Assembly (NCBI GenBank): GCA_010015675.1
Contig: ML976979.1
Coordinates: forward strand, 254,998-280,755
Direction of reading: 5' to 3'
Source: Byssothecium circinans
Taxonomy: Eukaryota; Ascomycota; Dothideomycetes; Pleosporales; Massarinaceae
DNA: 25,758 nt
Below, in pieces: positions 1-10,511 of the stretch (position 1 is the stretch's first letter; the number at the start of each line of letters is the position of its first letter). The notes under the pieces are model-generated. The model was not told the origin of the DNA, ran no database searches, and worked only from the letters and a program-made list of their open reading frames with translations. Position numbers and translations under genes: made by a program.

Positions 1-300
1 CTACTAGATTATATATATATCTATCTAGGTTTAAAATTTCAGAAGAAAATATTAAGGTTTAGCTTTGTTATTAAGATAATACGGTTTGATTTTCCTTGCC
101 AAGCAAAAGTCGCCGCTTCGATGGTGTGGCCGCTTCGATGGTGCTTTACGTTATAGTATTAGTGTTACTAAGGAAAACTAGCGCGCTTAATAGTGTGGCG
201 CGCTTAATGGTGCTTTACGTTAACGTTACTATTAAACTGCCTACCTATATAGTTGCCTCTTCTAAGCTTCACCGCTCTATAGATAATTTATTACTTTTTT
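1..300. other. AT-rich left edge, possible transposon remnant
   Basis: The first 110 bases are strongly AT-rich, with a TA run near 10-20, and lead into the nested repeats at 111-222. AT-rich sequence next to short subterminal-type repeats is common at the ends of RIP-degraded fungal transposons. No transposase reading frame or opposite terminus is visible, so the origin is inference. The element, if real, would extend left of the window. Confidence 0.35.
111..222. repeat. nested degenerate direct repeats
   Basis: The 13-mer CGCTTCGATGGTG occurs at 114-126 and 131-143, 17 bases apart. A diverged pair, CGCGCTTAATAGTG (182-195) and CGCGCTTAATGGTG (199-212), has the same 17-base spacing. The second member of each pair is followed by GTGCTTTACGTTA. 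The block is therefore a 17-base doublet that was itself duplicated about 68 bases apart and then diverged. This arrangement resembles subterminal transposase-binding repeats, but no function can be assigned from the sequence alone. Confidence 0.7.
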
Positions 301-683
301 ATCACTTGCTCTTAGGTCTCTACTATCCAACACCATACGGTATAGAATGGCGCCCCTCTCAAATCAATCGATACTGGAATCACCATAGAAAGAGTATATG
401 GGGAACCACCCGCTTGACAGCAAAAGTCTTTACAAAACACAGCCTTACTTGCGGATTCCCTTTCTGGAGTGGGTCCCCAGCGCAACCTGGATTTGAACAG
501 CCATCCTTGGATCAGTTTCAGCTTATGCTTGAGTATGGGGAGTGCTATGTTGATGATGGGAAAGAAGGTACCTTGCGGGATGAGGATATGATAAGAGAGG
601 TGGGGCCAGATTGGAGGACTCATGGTCCCGTTCGATGCATGGGTCGTATTCAGCGAGCGTACCTGACAGGACGTTGGTTTTGA
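138..683 (+). CDS. orphan open reading frame, doubtful
   Basis: An uninterrupted frame of 181 codons runs from an ATG at 138, inside the nested repeats, to a TGA at 681-683. The repeats make the N-terminal peptide MVLYV occur twice. The C-terminal half (from about 340) is charged and tryptophan-rich, with no motif, signal peptide or membrane segment that I recognise. A stop-free stretch this long is only modestly unlikely by chance in 25 kb, and a competing 103-codon frame overlaps it on the other strand. It could be part of a mobile element or an orphan gene. Confidence is low. Confidence 0.2.
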   Translation: MVLYVIVLVLLRKTSALNSVARLMVLYVNVTIKLPTYIVASSKLHRSIDNLLLFYHLLLGLYYPTPYGIEWRPSQINRYWNHHRKSIWGTTRLTAKVFTKHSLTCGFPFWSGSPAQPGFEQPSLDQFQLMLEYGECYVDDGKEGTLRDEDMIREVGPDWRTHGPVRCMGRIQRAYLTGRWF

Positions 684-1702
684 TGAGTGATAAATGAGAA
701 TGAGAAGCCATCAGCGGTATGCTTGGTACCTAATGTTATTCTTGCTTCATTAGTCTGCTGGTAGCTTGTTGTTCTTAGTCTCCCGGAAATCTCAGTCACC
801 TCATCAATCCAAACGTGAAAACTTCTCCCCACACTCCGAGCTTCATCTTCAAGCACCTTGCGCTCTAGTAAATCTCTCTTCTAGCCTGGCCCACGCAATT
901 AGTTTCTAATACTCACGTGATGTTTGTAAAAGAAAAGTGATGCTAACAATAGCACACTGCGAGTGATCATGGTTCTTTTTCTAACTAAAGTCGGAATTTT
1001 GGCTCCCGAAAAACGCATGGCAAGGCACTGATGAGGACGACATAACTATTGGCATGACGCCAAAATCGGTTGATGAAGATGTAAAGAAACTCTAGGAAAA
1101 AATTGTTAAGCTGAAAGGCGGGTAACTGTGACATGAAATCTGACATGGAGAAGGCAGAAATTCTCGATTGAGGTAAAAAATTCTGAAGGCACAAGCATTG
1201 CCAATTTTCAACAGATGGATGGCATTCATTGGCACGGCCTGGGAGCGACTAGAGTCCTGAATCCGTTTATCGTTCCTCTACCTTTGCTTCATCTCACCCT
1301 GCTTCTATCCACCTTCATGTCGACCTGTCACTCTCTAATTGCAAATTCTCACCTGAAATTCCCTCGGCTCGATACAACCAATTCTCATACAACGGCATTG
1401 CTTAACCTTACCAAGATGCCGAAACGCAAGGGAAAACACTCTGACACTGAAGAGTCCAACGTCAGCGATGGCATCCATTAAAGCAAACGGCAAGATACAT
1501 GTGCGGAGGGATTGAATTCCATAACATGTATTGATGACTGTCTAGACCGAAGGTAGGTACTCTTAGAAACTAGATCCGCAGCGCCGTGGAACCTTAGGCT
1601 GTGTGCCTAGTCACTGTTCATTACCTAGGTACATCCATAGATTCTCAGACACGGTGAGTTGCGGATTCCCCATCATTTCTGCAATCGCACCGCCAAACTC
1701 AA
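684..1702. other. intergenic, no gene supported
   Basis: Only short frames occur here. One begins at an ATG at 1416 in a favourable context (CCAAGATGCC) and encodes a 21-residue lysine- and serine-rich peptide ending at 1481. Nothing supports its extension by splicing. No RNA gene or long repeat was found. Confidence 0.5.
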
Positions 1703-2593
1703 ATGTCGAGCGTCACTTTTCCCGTGTTGGCTTCCTGCCCACCTTCGCAAAGAAACTGGTACAAGGAGTTTCTAGAGCAACGCGAATGTAACGGCGACGC
1801 AGTATGTATATCTCCACCCATCGTCCTCGCACACCACACTAACAGCCTTATTGACAAAAGTCCATTATTTCCACCGAGAAACATACAACGCCACACAACT
1901 CAAACACTTCACCACTCAAATCACCAACCCAATAACCCCAGACAAACCCCTTATCACCCCCTTCTCTCGCCAGCAAAACCTCCTCAGCCCTCCCAAAACA
2001 TCTCCAACACTAACTGAAAATGATCTAAACTCCTAAGACGTAAACTGTCCAGTACTCTGCGCCCGTCCCCCACCAGCAGTTATATCTCTCTTAGGCGCAG
2101 TCCTCCATACCATACCATACCTCCCGACCATCTCCAGCTCTCTGTCGCCAAGCTCTCGCACCGCCACTCAGTAGGCCATCCGCACCCCGCAACCAGAGAC
2201 ATCGCGTCTGAACGTGTACAAAAATTGCTGGATTTGGTCTCAACATTACCCGTGAAACCAATTCTTTCCTCGCCGCAATTAAGTTTTAACAAGACGGGTA
2301 TAGCGATAAACTTCAACTTCCTCCCCACAGCTCCAACAGGGTCGATATATGGAGCAGAGTATACGTCTACGTCTACGTGTCATCATTTGAGGAGCGATAT
2401 GCATGAGCTAGCGTTGGAAAGCGGTGTTGGCATCGATATGTGCTATACAGCGCCATCAGCCCATGTCACAATGGGGAGATTCATTGGAAATGGATTCTTT
2501 GGAGAAGAGGGCGGGAGGAAGACGTCTGTAGGTCTCATGCAGGTGGTTAATGAAGCGCTCAAAAGAGTTCAACGGAGATTGGATGGTGGGTGA
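1703..2593 (+). CDS. 2H-phosphoesterase-like protein, gene model unresolved
   Basis: The secure part is a frame open from about 2023 to the TGA at 2591-2593. It ends with a tyrosine- and histidine-rich stretch and the peptide SAHVTMGRFIG, which fits the H-x-T catalytic motif of the RNA ligase / cyclic nucleotide phosphodiesterase (2H) superfamily. Family members carry two such motifs; a clear first one is not visible, with HLQLS near 2130 a poor candidate. A likely first exon starts at ATG 1703, and a good intron (GTATGT...CTAACAG, 1802-1845) follows. The exon after it is then out of phase with the plausible downstream frame. Either more introns are hidden or the gene is broken. The family call rests on one motif and general resemblance. 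Confidence 0.4.
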
Positions 2594-3015
2594 GGCAGAT
2601 GGATTGGAGTTACAATCAGGGTATTTGAAATTCGGACGGGAGAGGCGGAGGACGGAGAGATTAGGCTCCCGCAGAAGCTAAACGTGATGTCGGGAAGCAA
2701 TAAAAGTGTGTGAGACCTAACTTAGGGTTTAGGTAGAGTACGTGTTGTATCAAGCTACGGTAAGTTTTGTGGAGATTTTGAAGATTCTGTTACCATGGTT
2801 CGTTGAGGGAAAATCAGGGTGGCGTTAAGGTGCCGTTACACTCCGCAGGATGGCATACAAATGTGGAGCGTATAATGTGATAGTATTCTGGGGTATTTTC
2901 TTGATCTATTACACATGCGACGTCACCATGTCGCCGCCACACTGCATCACTACATTAAGATTCGTACAAGGAAGACAGGGTATAATTAATTCAACAACAT
3001 CCACCAGCATCCTCA
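2594..3015. other. intergenic between convergent genes
   Basis: This holds the 3' flanks of the plus-strand gene ending at 2593 and the minus-strand gene ending at 3016. I see no coding sequence or repeat. AT-rich stretches around 2870-2995 could carry the polyadenylation signal of the minus-strand gene. Confidence 0.5.
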
Positions 3016-4293
3016 TCAGGCAAATCGCGGTCCCATGCTCTTTTCATTACTACTCGAAGGAATGGGGGGTTGGGAACCTGGCTGAGGAGATCCCGGCGCT
3101 GATAACGGACGCGAGAAGTGCTGTGTTTGTTGCGGTCGTGGCGGCTGTGGCGGAGGGACTTGCTGAGGTTGTTGTGCGAAAGCTGGATGTTGGTGATACT
3201 GTGGGTATCCCAAGTACCCTGGATACTGCGCATATTGTGGATAGCCTGGGATCATCTGTGGAGGCATCACACCTGCCGCCATTGGTCGCATGTGGGCCTG
3301 TCCAGGAGGTGGGACGATAGCGCCGCACTTGATCATGTTCTGGATGATATCGGCGGCCAACTTTTCCGCGTCTTTGCTAACTTTGGATGAGTTCAGGCGG
3401 TTGGTGTCGACACAGGCCCAGATGAAGAGGACGAGGTGCAGGAACAGAGCCATGAACTGGCACACGGTGGCGCAGAGTTCGGCGTTGAAGCGCGCATTCT
3501 TGGTTTGCCACAGGTGGTTGACATATTCGTCCAAAGCGGCGCAGGTCTCGAAACCAGTGCTGGAGGAGCTGTAGGAAGAGTCGCAGTTTCGCGAACGGGA
3601 GGAAGAACTGTAGGAGGAAGAGTAGCTGGAGGTCGCGTTGTACACCCATGTGTTGTTTCCTTGCACGTAGTTCCACGGGCCATCGCCAGAGTAATGACCG
3701 CCTATGACTCCGGTAGAGCCATAGTCCCGGACGCTCAAAACTGCGATAACTGCGAACAAGCCAGTGAATATGTAGCCAAGCCAGAGGATTAGGTCCACGC
3801 CGACTTGAGCACCGGGGTGCAAAGGCTTATGGCTTTTGCGTAGCGCAAAGACGAGAATGCAGGCGGTACTCCAGAGGATGGTCAACGTGAAAGTGATCAG
3901 CGTCCAAGGAATCGAAGCGCCATCGTCAGCGTCGAAAGAGTATCCATAATACATGGTCTTGTTTGTGAAGTTTGCGACTACCCATGCGGCGCATCCGAGA
4001 CCGATTAAGCTGATGACAACAAGAACAGCGCGCATGCCGATCTTCCATTGCCAATTGCGATCCCCTGCATTCAGCTTATCGTAAAAGGTTTGTGGAGCGG
4101 GCGTGGGTGCGAGTGTCGAAGCGGTAGAGGGGTGTGCTATTGAGGGATTCGCAGGCGCGGCTGCTGGAGGAGCAGTTGTAGAATGCGCGCCATGGGCGTC
4201 ATGTCCTGCCTCTGTGGTCGCTGGCGCGGTCGGAGTGGCCGCAGGTTGCGCTGGCGCCACGACGGGTGATACTTGGGGTGAAGAGTGGGACAT
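3016..4293 (-). CDS. four-helix integral membrane protein, fungal, unknown function
   Basis: This is a single-exon gene of 425 residues from ATG 4293, with A at -3. Residues 1-68 are an Ala/Pro/Thr-rich low-complexity tail. Four hydrophobic helices lie at about 88-108, 129-151, 164-188 and 272-295, a MARVEL-like 4-TM layout that places both termini in the cytoplasm. The first outside loop carries glycosylation sequons at N108 and N111. The large second outside loop (189-271) has sequons at N213 and N219, a Ser/Tyr tract at 222-245 and cysteines at 237 and 251. The C-terminal 100 residues are rich in Pro, Gln and Tyr, typical of disordered cytoplasmic tails. No enzyme motif is visible. A cortical or plasma-membrane organiser is possible but is inference. 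Confidence 0.85.
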   Translation of the reverse strand: MSHSSPQVSPVVAPAQPAATPTAPATTEAGHDAHGAHSTTAPPAAAPANPSIAHPSTASTLAPTPAPQTFYDKLNAGDRNWQWKIGMRAVLVVISLIGLGCAAWVVANFTNKTMYYGYSFDADDGASIPWTLITFTLTILWSTACILVFALRKSHKPLHPGAQVGVDLILWLGYIFTGLFAVIAVLSVRDYGSTGVIGGHYSGDGPWNYVQGNNTWVYNATSSYSSSYSSSSRSRNCDSSYSSSSTGFETCAALDEYVNHLWQTKNARFNAELCATVCQFMALFLHLVLFIWACVDTNRLNSSKVSKDAEKLAADIIQNMIKCGAIVPPPGQAHMRPMAAGVMPPQMIPGYPQYAQYPGYLGYPQYHQHPAFAQQPQQVPPPQPPRPQQTQHFSRPLSAPGSPQPGSQPPIPSSSNEKSMGPRFA

Positions 4294-5165
4294 TATTAGT
4301 ATTATTAAGTAGAATCAAGCTTGGGAAAGCGAATGGACGCGCAAATGTGCGCAAATTGATGAAAACGCAGCAAAAAGGAAGTGGGGGAGATGGGATGAAA
4401 TAGGAAAGGAGTTGCGAAGTGCTAGTGAGCAGAGGGATTTTCTCGTGAGATGATGTTGCCTAGAAGGATTTAATTTTAGATTAACGGCACCGAGTTTTAG
4501 GCGGCTAAAGGTCGATATCGTTAGATTGTGGCCCCATTGGGACATCAGCAAGTCCGAAGCGACACCAACCTTAATATTGACCAGAGGAATAGACGGGTGG
4601 GACTTTGGAGACGATAAAGATTGCCACTGTTGCTGTGTAGCTTGTGATTGTGTACGCTGTTAGGAAAGTCGAGGGCCATAGGAAGCGCCCAACGGCTGGG
4701 AGTCGATGAACTTGGGTACTCCTATACGGATACAGGGAAAATCGCAAGTTGCGCCCAGGCTCTTATCATAGACGAGATTCAGTACCAATGCTGCTACCGA
4801 GATAACGAGTGATGATGGGAGAGGGAAATTGGATGAGGAGTCGCAAGCTCATGCGCTAAAGCTGATTATGTCAGCATTCATCCGACCTTCTGATCTGCCT
4901 CCGCTCCTTCTCCACTTCAAAAACTCCACCCTTTCCTTGCTCATGCCCAAAGCTTATTTCAACTATTCCTCATTTTTCCATCATCGAAGCGACACCCAGC
5001 GGCACTACATCTCTGGAGAAAGCAGATCGCAAAACGGTGTTCTCCGTAACTCCCGGAACTCATTGTCGAATCCTCCACTGTTTAACTCTGTAACACCTGG
5101 TTGTAACGGGCGGTATAAAATTGTCGATGTATTGGATGAACGCGATGGATCATATGACCGTCAAT
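4294..5165. other. intergenic: promoter side of the 4-TM gene
   Basis: This region lies upstream of the minus-strand gene that starts at 4293 and downstream of the minus-strand gene that ends at 5166. A 125-codon plus-strand frame (4829-5206) overlaps the last exon of the rhodopsin-domain gene and shows no family features, so it is not called. No repeat or RNA gene was recognised. Confidence 0.5.
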
Positions 5166-6333
5166 TCAGCTTCGAAGGTCTTGCGGCCGCACATGCTCTT
5201 GCCTAATTGTCTTTGTCACCATGATACCGTTGCTTGCCAAGCCTTCCTGACTTTCAGTAGAGGACTCCCACCACGGATTTCTACTTGGTGTGCCGCCTGA
5301 GCTGACCATGTTCTTCAACTTCACGATAAACGACCTTCTCACACTGTAATGGCTTGACGGTTGCCTCGAGCAGCCTTGGGTCGCATAAGAGGAATCGCTC
5401 GGCTGTGGTTGGGCTTTGCAATACAAGGCTGGGCAGCAGCCGACAATAACGGCTGATGCGGATCAGTGGAATATCACACTTGAAGATAGGGCATTCCTTA
5501 CCAATGGAACCTTCAACAATCGCCCACAGTACAAACCAGAAGCTGCTGGGCGTGGTATTGTTTCCAGTCTTCTCCCCAATCTGAACGACACGGATTGTCG
5601 CGAAAACCATGCACACAAGTCCGTTACTGAACAGTGCCATAACGCTGACCTTACGAGCACGAGCCATCTGGACATGTACTACCAATCGCAGTGGAAGAAA
5701 TATGACTATGCGCCGATGTCAGTGCTGAAGAGAAGTAGCACGAACGGGCGAACTCACTCATCATGTTAGTCAGCATGTCCACCGCATATGCATACCAGAG
5801 ACTCGCAATCTGGGCGGACATCTCTCGGTTCAATACACTCTCCAGGCGCCCACCAAGCATGTCAATCATGACATGATGTAAAGTTCGACACTACGGCTCC
5901 AATGAGGGACTTTAACGCACCACCCTCTATTTTCAGTCATTAAGCAGCCAACCTAGACTCACCAAGACGCAGAATACAAGGACGATCCGCCACAACCTAA
6001 CATAGGCAGCGCCCAACCCCACCACTAACCGCCTGTAGAGCGCTAACAATGAAAACTTTACCGTCCAGAGTACGAACCAGAACATCATCGAGTTGGCGAA
6101 GAGAATATTCCTCAGGAATAACGCATCATCCATCATCGTGGTATATGGCTGCCCATTTTCCGGAGCCGGAGCCGGAGCCGCAACTTTTATGCCTCTCCCT
6201 CCCGCAATCGCATCCTTAGCCTGGGATGAATGAAGGAAAGTTTCTAGCTTCGCTAAGGTAAAAAATGTCTTACCTTCACCCACACCATCGCCTCGTAAAG
6301 CCTCAGCTCCACCACGCATATCCAGGCCCTCAT
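5166..6333 (-). CDS. fungal rhodopsin-domain membrane protein, N-terminally incomplete
   Basis: Five exons can be joined on the minus strand: 6333-6274, 6220-5963, 5890-5758, 5705-5502 and 5452-5166. All have GT-AG borders and compatible phases and give 313 residues. The product matches the fungal rhodopsin-domain (Pth11-like) family. Its hallmarks are VKFSLLALYRRL after helix 3, SLWYAYAVDMLTN-type helix 5, IFLPLRL, FATIRVVQIG in helix 6, a WAIVEGSIA helix 7 and the terminal VIVGCCPAL motif. Helix 2 appears as the short first exon; helix 1 was not found upstream. Splicing out 5891-5962 also removes residues that would extend helix 4, and that segment contains several stops if retained. Members are plasma-membrane proteins, some acting as receptors. 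The gene may use an unseen first exon or be 5'-truncated. Confidence 0.7.
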
Positions 6334-7663
6334 TATTCTTAAAAAAGGACTTATGGTGCTGAACGCCCCACGAACTACTGTACGAGCCCCTCCTCAACAA
6401 AATCGCGGGTACCACTTTTAACCGATGGCATTTTTACCGATTTCTGAGAAGCTAGAGGCAAGTTCCGACACCAGCGCTTTTCATCCCAACGCCACATGCG
6501 CGTGAACATATTGGAATCGAGGGCTAGGTAGATTCCGATGCTAGATGCGCTGAAAGGCGATATTTGAGTTCATGGAGAGAGCTTCCAAGAGTCCACAAAT
6601 ATCGGTGGGGTGCGTCAAACTACGTAGTTCGATAGACGCCTTTGGGAGCGACGGGTCGGGGCAACGGGACAGCGCGCCGTCGTCTAGCTCAAGGTATACT
6701 CTCGAAAATACAACCTGGGAAAGATGCAGGCAGACTAAAATTCATGATGTAAGTCCCGCCATTCTGGGTTGGTTTTGCGAGCCGCGATCCGTCCCGTCGA
6801 TCTCCTTGCTAACCGGCATCCGTAGATTCCATACAAACGATTGATAAGATGCATGTACTCAAAACGAGAAGTGAAAAGGTAATTGCAGGGCATGGTTCTA
6901 ACTCTAGATGTTGCGAAGATTTTTTTTGAGGCAGATTGTTAAGAAGGCAATGGGGTGAAGTGCCCTCGAGCCGACCATCCCCCTCGAGCGGGGGGCTTAG
7001 CTCGTTCGTGGGGGCCTTCAACCGCCTTAGCAGTTGGACCGCTTAGGACCTTTCCTCTTCCAGCGGGCGCGACTCGGCCTTGTCTACTATCTCGCGATGA
7101 TACGCTTACAGCCCAGGCTGCATCGTTCGACTCTCGCTACTATCGCAACTTCCAGCGCCAACAACTGCAAATACACGGATCCTTCTACGTCGATAAGGGC
7201 ATATTGTGGGAGGGGGGGGGGGGGGGAAAAGGGGCCCGGCAAAAACGAGGCAGAACTCAATGCAGAAGCGGAGGCAGGAAACCGGGCAAGGACCAGGCTG
7301 AGCAAGGCACCAGCCGGTCAGCCATGCAAGCACATGTGGAACGCATCCATTGGGCGGGTCGCTGCCATTCACTTGACGCTGAAGAGAGATGCATCGGACA
7401 TATTAGGATAGTTTTGCGCACCACGACCAATTAGCTCCTAGTCTCTCATATCGGGCACGCAGAGCAGGCACAACTCACGGCTGACCGGCGGGCAGTGCAA
7501 ATAAAAACGATTAGGCTGAGGAAACGGGGCATTTTCAACACGCATGCATTTGTAAAGAATTAAAGGACCCCTACGCACGATACCTTCTAAGCGCGTTCGC
7601 AAACGCAAGGCTTTTCACTTCGATCCTTCGCTCTATCATCGAAATCCCATCCTAACGGCCAAC
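6334..7663. other. intergenic between divergent genes
   Basis: This 1.3 kb separates the minus-strand rhodopsin-domain gene from the plus-strand ankyrin gene and should contain both promoters. A missing first exon of the former could lie in 6334-6850 but none was recognised. The stretch before the ankyrin ATG (7610-7660) is pyrimidine-rich, as in many fungal leaders. It also contains a 15-base G run, listed separately. Confidence 0.5.
7212..7226 (+). repeat. homopolymeric G run of 15
   Basis: Fifteen consecutive G residues are followed by AAAAGGGGCCC. This is a slippage-prone tract and a likely place for assembly or sequencing length error. It interrupts frames in intergenic DNA and no coding consequence is evident. 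Confidence 0.95.
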
Positions 7664-10511
7664 ATGTCGTCCAACGGGGACATTTTCCGGCTTGCAAAGG
7701 AAGGGTTGGTTGATGAATTAAAGGCACTACTTTCGCAGCCAAACATCGACATTAATACTACGGATTCGAACCGCTTTACTGCACTTCACTATGCGGCGAT
7801 GAACGGAAAACGGGATGCTGTAGAACTACTGCTTAAAAAAGGTGCTGATATCAACGCAAAGGATGGCGGGGGAGGCACTCCCTTGATACTGGTCGCCAAA
7901 AAACCGGAAGAAACTGTTGGCCAGGAGGTAGCGAAGCTACTTTTGTCTGCGAAAGACATCGACGTTAACCATAAAGATGGTATGGACAGAACAGCACTGA
8001 TGTATGCGGCTGCTGCGGGAAATTATCAAATAACGAGGCTGCTCCTCAGGTCCGAGAAGGTTGACATCAACCATCAAACCTACTCTGGAGATACGGCGTT
8101 ATTTTCGGCGGTAGGGTCCGGGAGGGACGAAATGGTCAGACTATTACTTCATTATGGTGCTTTGCGCGGTACCAAGGATTTTGGGGGACGAACTGCTCAG
8201 GAGCTAGCTCGATCTAGAGACGGGATGACGGGACAGAAGATGTCGGAAATCTTTGAAGAATTTCCCAACGTACTCCAGGATGAAAGGAGATCCGACAAGC
8301 CGGAGTTGCCACTACGCGGTCGCGCAACATGGCCGTCGCCTAAACTACAGTGGGCAATTGCAGGAAGCGGCACCGTAGTGAGAGAAAACGTCGCTGCTGT
8401 CGACTTATCTCCTCTGCCTAAAGATACACTACGGAAAGAAGTAGTATCAGTGGTGGAGGGAGCAAAGCGATTAATGTGCCTGGATCATGAGGAGGGAAAA
8501 CTGGGCGAGCAATGGATATGGATTCATGTTCCTTGTAATAATGTATGTATTGCTTTGAAGTGTTCCCGTTTTGCCAAATTGTTACTAACTATCATAAGAT
8601 TTTGTGGGTCAGGGTACGTGTTGCTTTCCAAGATAAGACGTTGTATCCTATGCTGACGCCGTGAGTGCAGTGGGCAATACAGCATTTGCCAGCATCATAC
8701 AAAATGGACGACGGTGCTAATCTCATCGGTATGATCGACGAAGCCTTTGACGAACTCAAACAGTCGCCGCACAGTCAGATGGTTCGTTGTACGAGGAAGG
8801 GACAGGTGGTATCGATTGTGGTAAGATTGCGATACCACTTCAAATTCGACCTGTAGCTCACACTTCGGCTCAGATGCCATATCTTGCGGTTGAAACTGAA
8901 GAATCATTTAACAAACGCACTGAGGACAGCCTCGAGGAACAAGGACTGTGGGAACCCGCCAACTACGAGCGGCACAAGGTGAAGGAGCGAAAACACATTC
9001 TACAACTCCCTCAACCCTTGGACCAATCACACTTCGCGAGTGATCAACTACCCAAGGCCCGAGATCGCGACCCGGTCGGTTACCGGTACACGGAAGCTGC
9101 AAGGCTCCAGAGCTCCCCTATTACACAAGTCAGGCTTTTGATGGTCAACCAAGTATGGTTGTGGCAAGTGAAAAGTAAGTACTAAAGGTGGAGGTACGAA
9201 GTCGGCAAAAGTGGTTGAAACGGGTGTTATTACCTATTGTCTCATACTCAAGCGCCACTATCTCGCGATCGCGACGCAGTTGACACCGGTAGCCGAAAGA
9301 CGTTTGCTCCGCTTTTGATGAATCTAACACATCCGTTCTAGATATGGTTGTGACAGCATTCCCAGCTGCATGGACTTTCTCGAAAAATCCCTTGTTTGAC
9401 AGCTTAAACGATCGCTCTCTTAATCAGCTATCAATCCAAGACTTCGTGGATCGTATGCTTCGTCAATGCGTCCTTCTTTCCGACGAACCGGGATACAGGA
9501 GCTGTAGGCAACCAGAGCCCTGGCCATCTATATTTGCAAAGCGCACTATATCCGTGGTAAAGTACTTCCCTTCCTCAGTTCGCTCGTCGCTAATATTCTG
9601 GAGGCCCAAGTAGAAACAGATCGGTATAAGATGTTTAGCAACTACATTCGTAACGTCAGCGTTAGCAACAGACTTGATCGAGAGCAACCGAAAGAAGAAG
9701 CGGAGCTGGACAGAGAGTTCAAGGCGCTATATGACATCTGCCCTGAAACAGAAGGGCTGAGACAAGCAAGACGCATTAGAGACGAACTGAAAATGATCGG
9801 AGGGGTACTCGGTCACCAGGAAGTCGTCATTAACGGGTGGCTACTGGGGAACTGGGGCGATCGTGTGCTAGGATTCGCTTTCAAAGAAAGGCAGGATACT
9901 CTAAGGGAGATAGACAAGGAAGCAGAAGATGTAGAGAGACGAGTACCCCACCTCTATTCTACACGAAAGCTCAAAGTGGAAGCTAATAAAATCCAGTTCA
10001 ACCAGCTCCTTGATTTCAAGCAAAAGCAAGGTAGTTTGAATTTTGCCAGAGATGCCGACAAGCGAGAAAAAGAGAGTGAGAAGCGAGACAAAGAGAACGA
10101 GAAGCAGTCTAAGTTGTTCCTCGCATTCACGATCATTACAGTCATCTTCGTAAGCAACGATCCATACCCTCAGTCAACCAATTCCTGCTCTTACAACGTA
10201 CCAGACGCCACTCAACTTCGTTGCTGCGTTCATGGCCATTCCAACAAACGAATACCCCCACCGAGAGAGTAACGTTAATTGGAGCTGGTGGCAGTCCTTC
10301 CTGGGCATGTGTACGGCAATACCACACAATCTAGCTTGATAAGTTTACTGATATGATTCTAGTGGTTGCGGAAATCGTGGTAGTCTTACCTACAGCATGG
10401 TTGTGGCGGAAATCCGTGCATGGTGGTGGAGGGAAAAAGACGGAAGCAACCAAGCCATCCAAACCTCTTGTGGACTCTAAACTGTCTAACAAAGGGGATG
10501 GTGTTGTGTAG
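7664..10511 (+). CDS. ankyrin-repeat protein with C-terminal CorA-like membrane domain
   Basis: Eight exons fit: 7664-8542, 8599-8613, 8671-8788, 8857-9174, 9342-9556, 9604-10149, 10205-10310 and 10363-10511. Together they give 781 residues. Exon 1 encodes four to five ankyrin repeats (about residues 37-185). A family-typical middle follows: WIWIHVPCNN, QMPYLAVETEE, PLDQSHFAS, a basic RDRD stretch, VNQVWLWQV and VVTAFPAAW. A long charged helical region (about 515-680) leads into two membrane helices, KLFLAFTIITVIF joined to TPLNFVAAFMAI, and LVAEIVVVLPTAWLW. This is the CorA-like Mg2+ transporter fold seen fused to ankyrin repeats in filamentous fungi; the GMN signature of true CorA is replaced by FMAI. 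The substrate and role are unknown. The least certain junctions are the 15-base exon 2 and the donor at 8789. Confidence 0.85.

Noticed and set aside
480..512. tRNA-like TTCAAATCC on the minus strand
   Set aside because: Only three base pairs of a T-arm form, and no D-arm, anticodon arm or acceptor stem fits upstream.
4829..5206. 125-codon plus-strand frame
   Set aside because: It overlaps the last exon of the rhodopsin-domain gene and lacks recognisable features.
6163..6180. three GGAGCC repeats
   Set aside because: This short in-frame repeat encodes Ala-Pro in a loop of the rhodopsin-domain protein; it is not a separate element.
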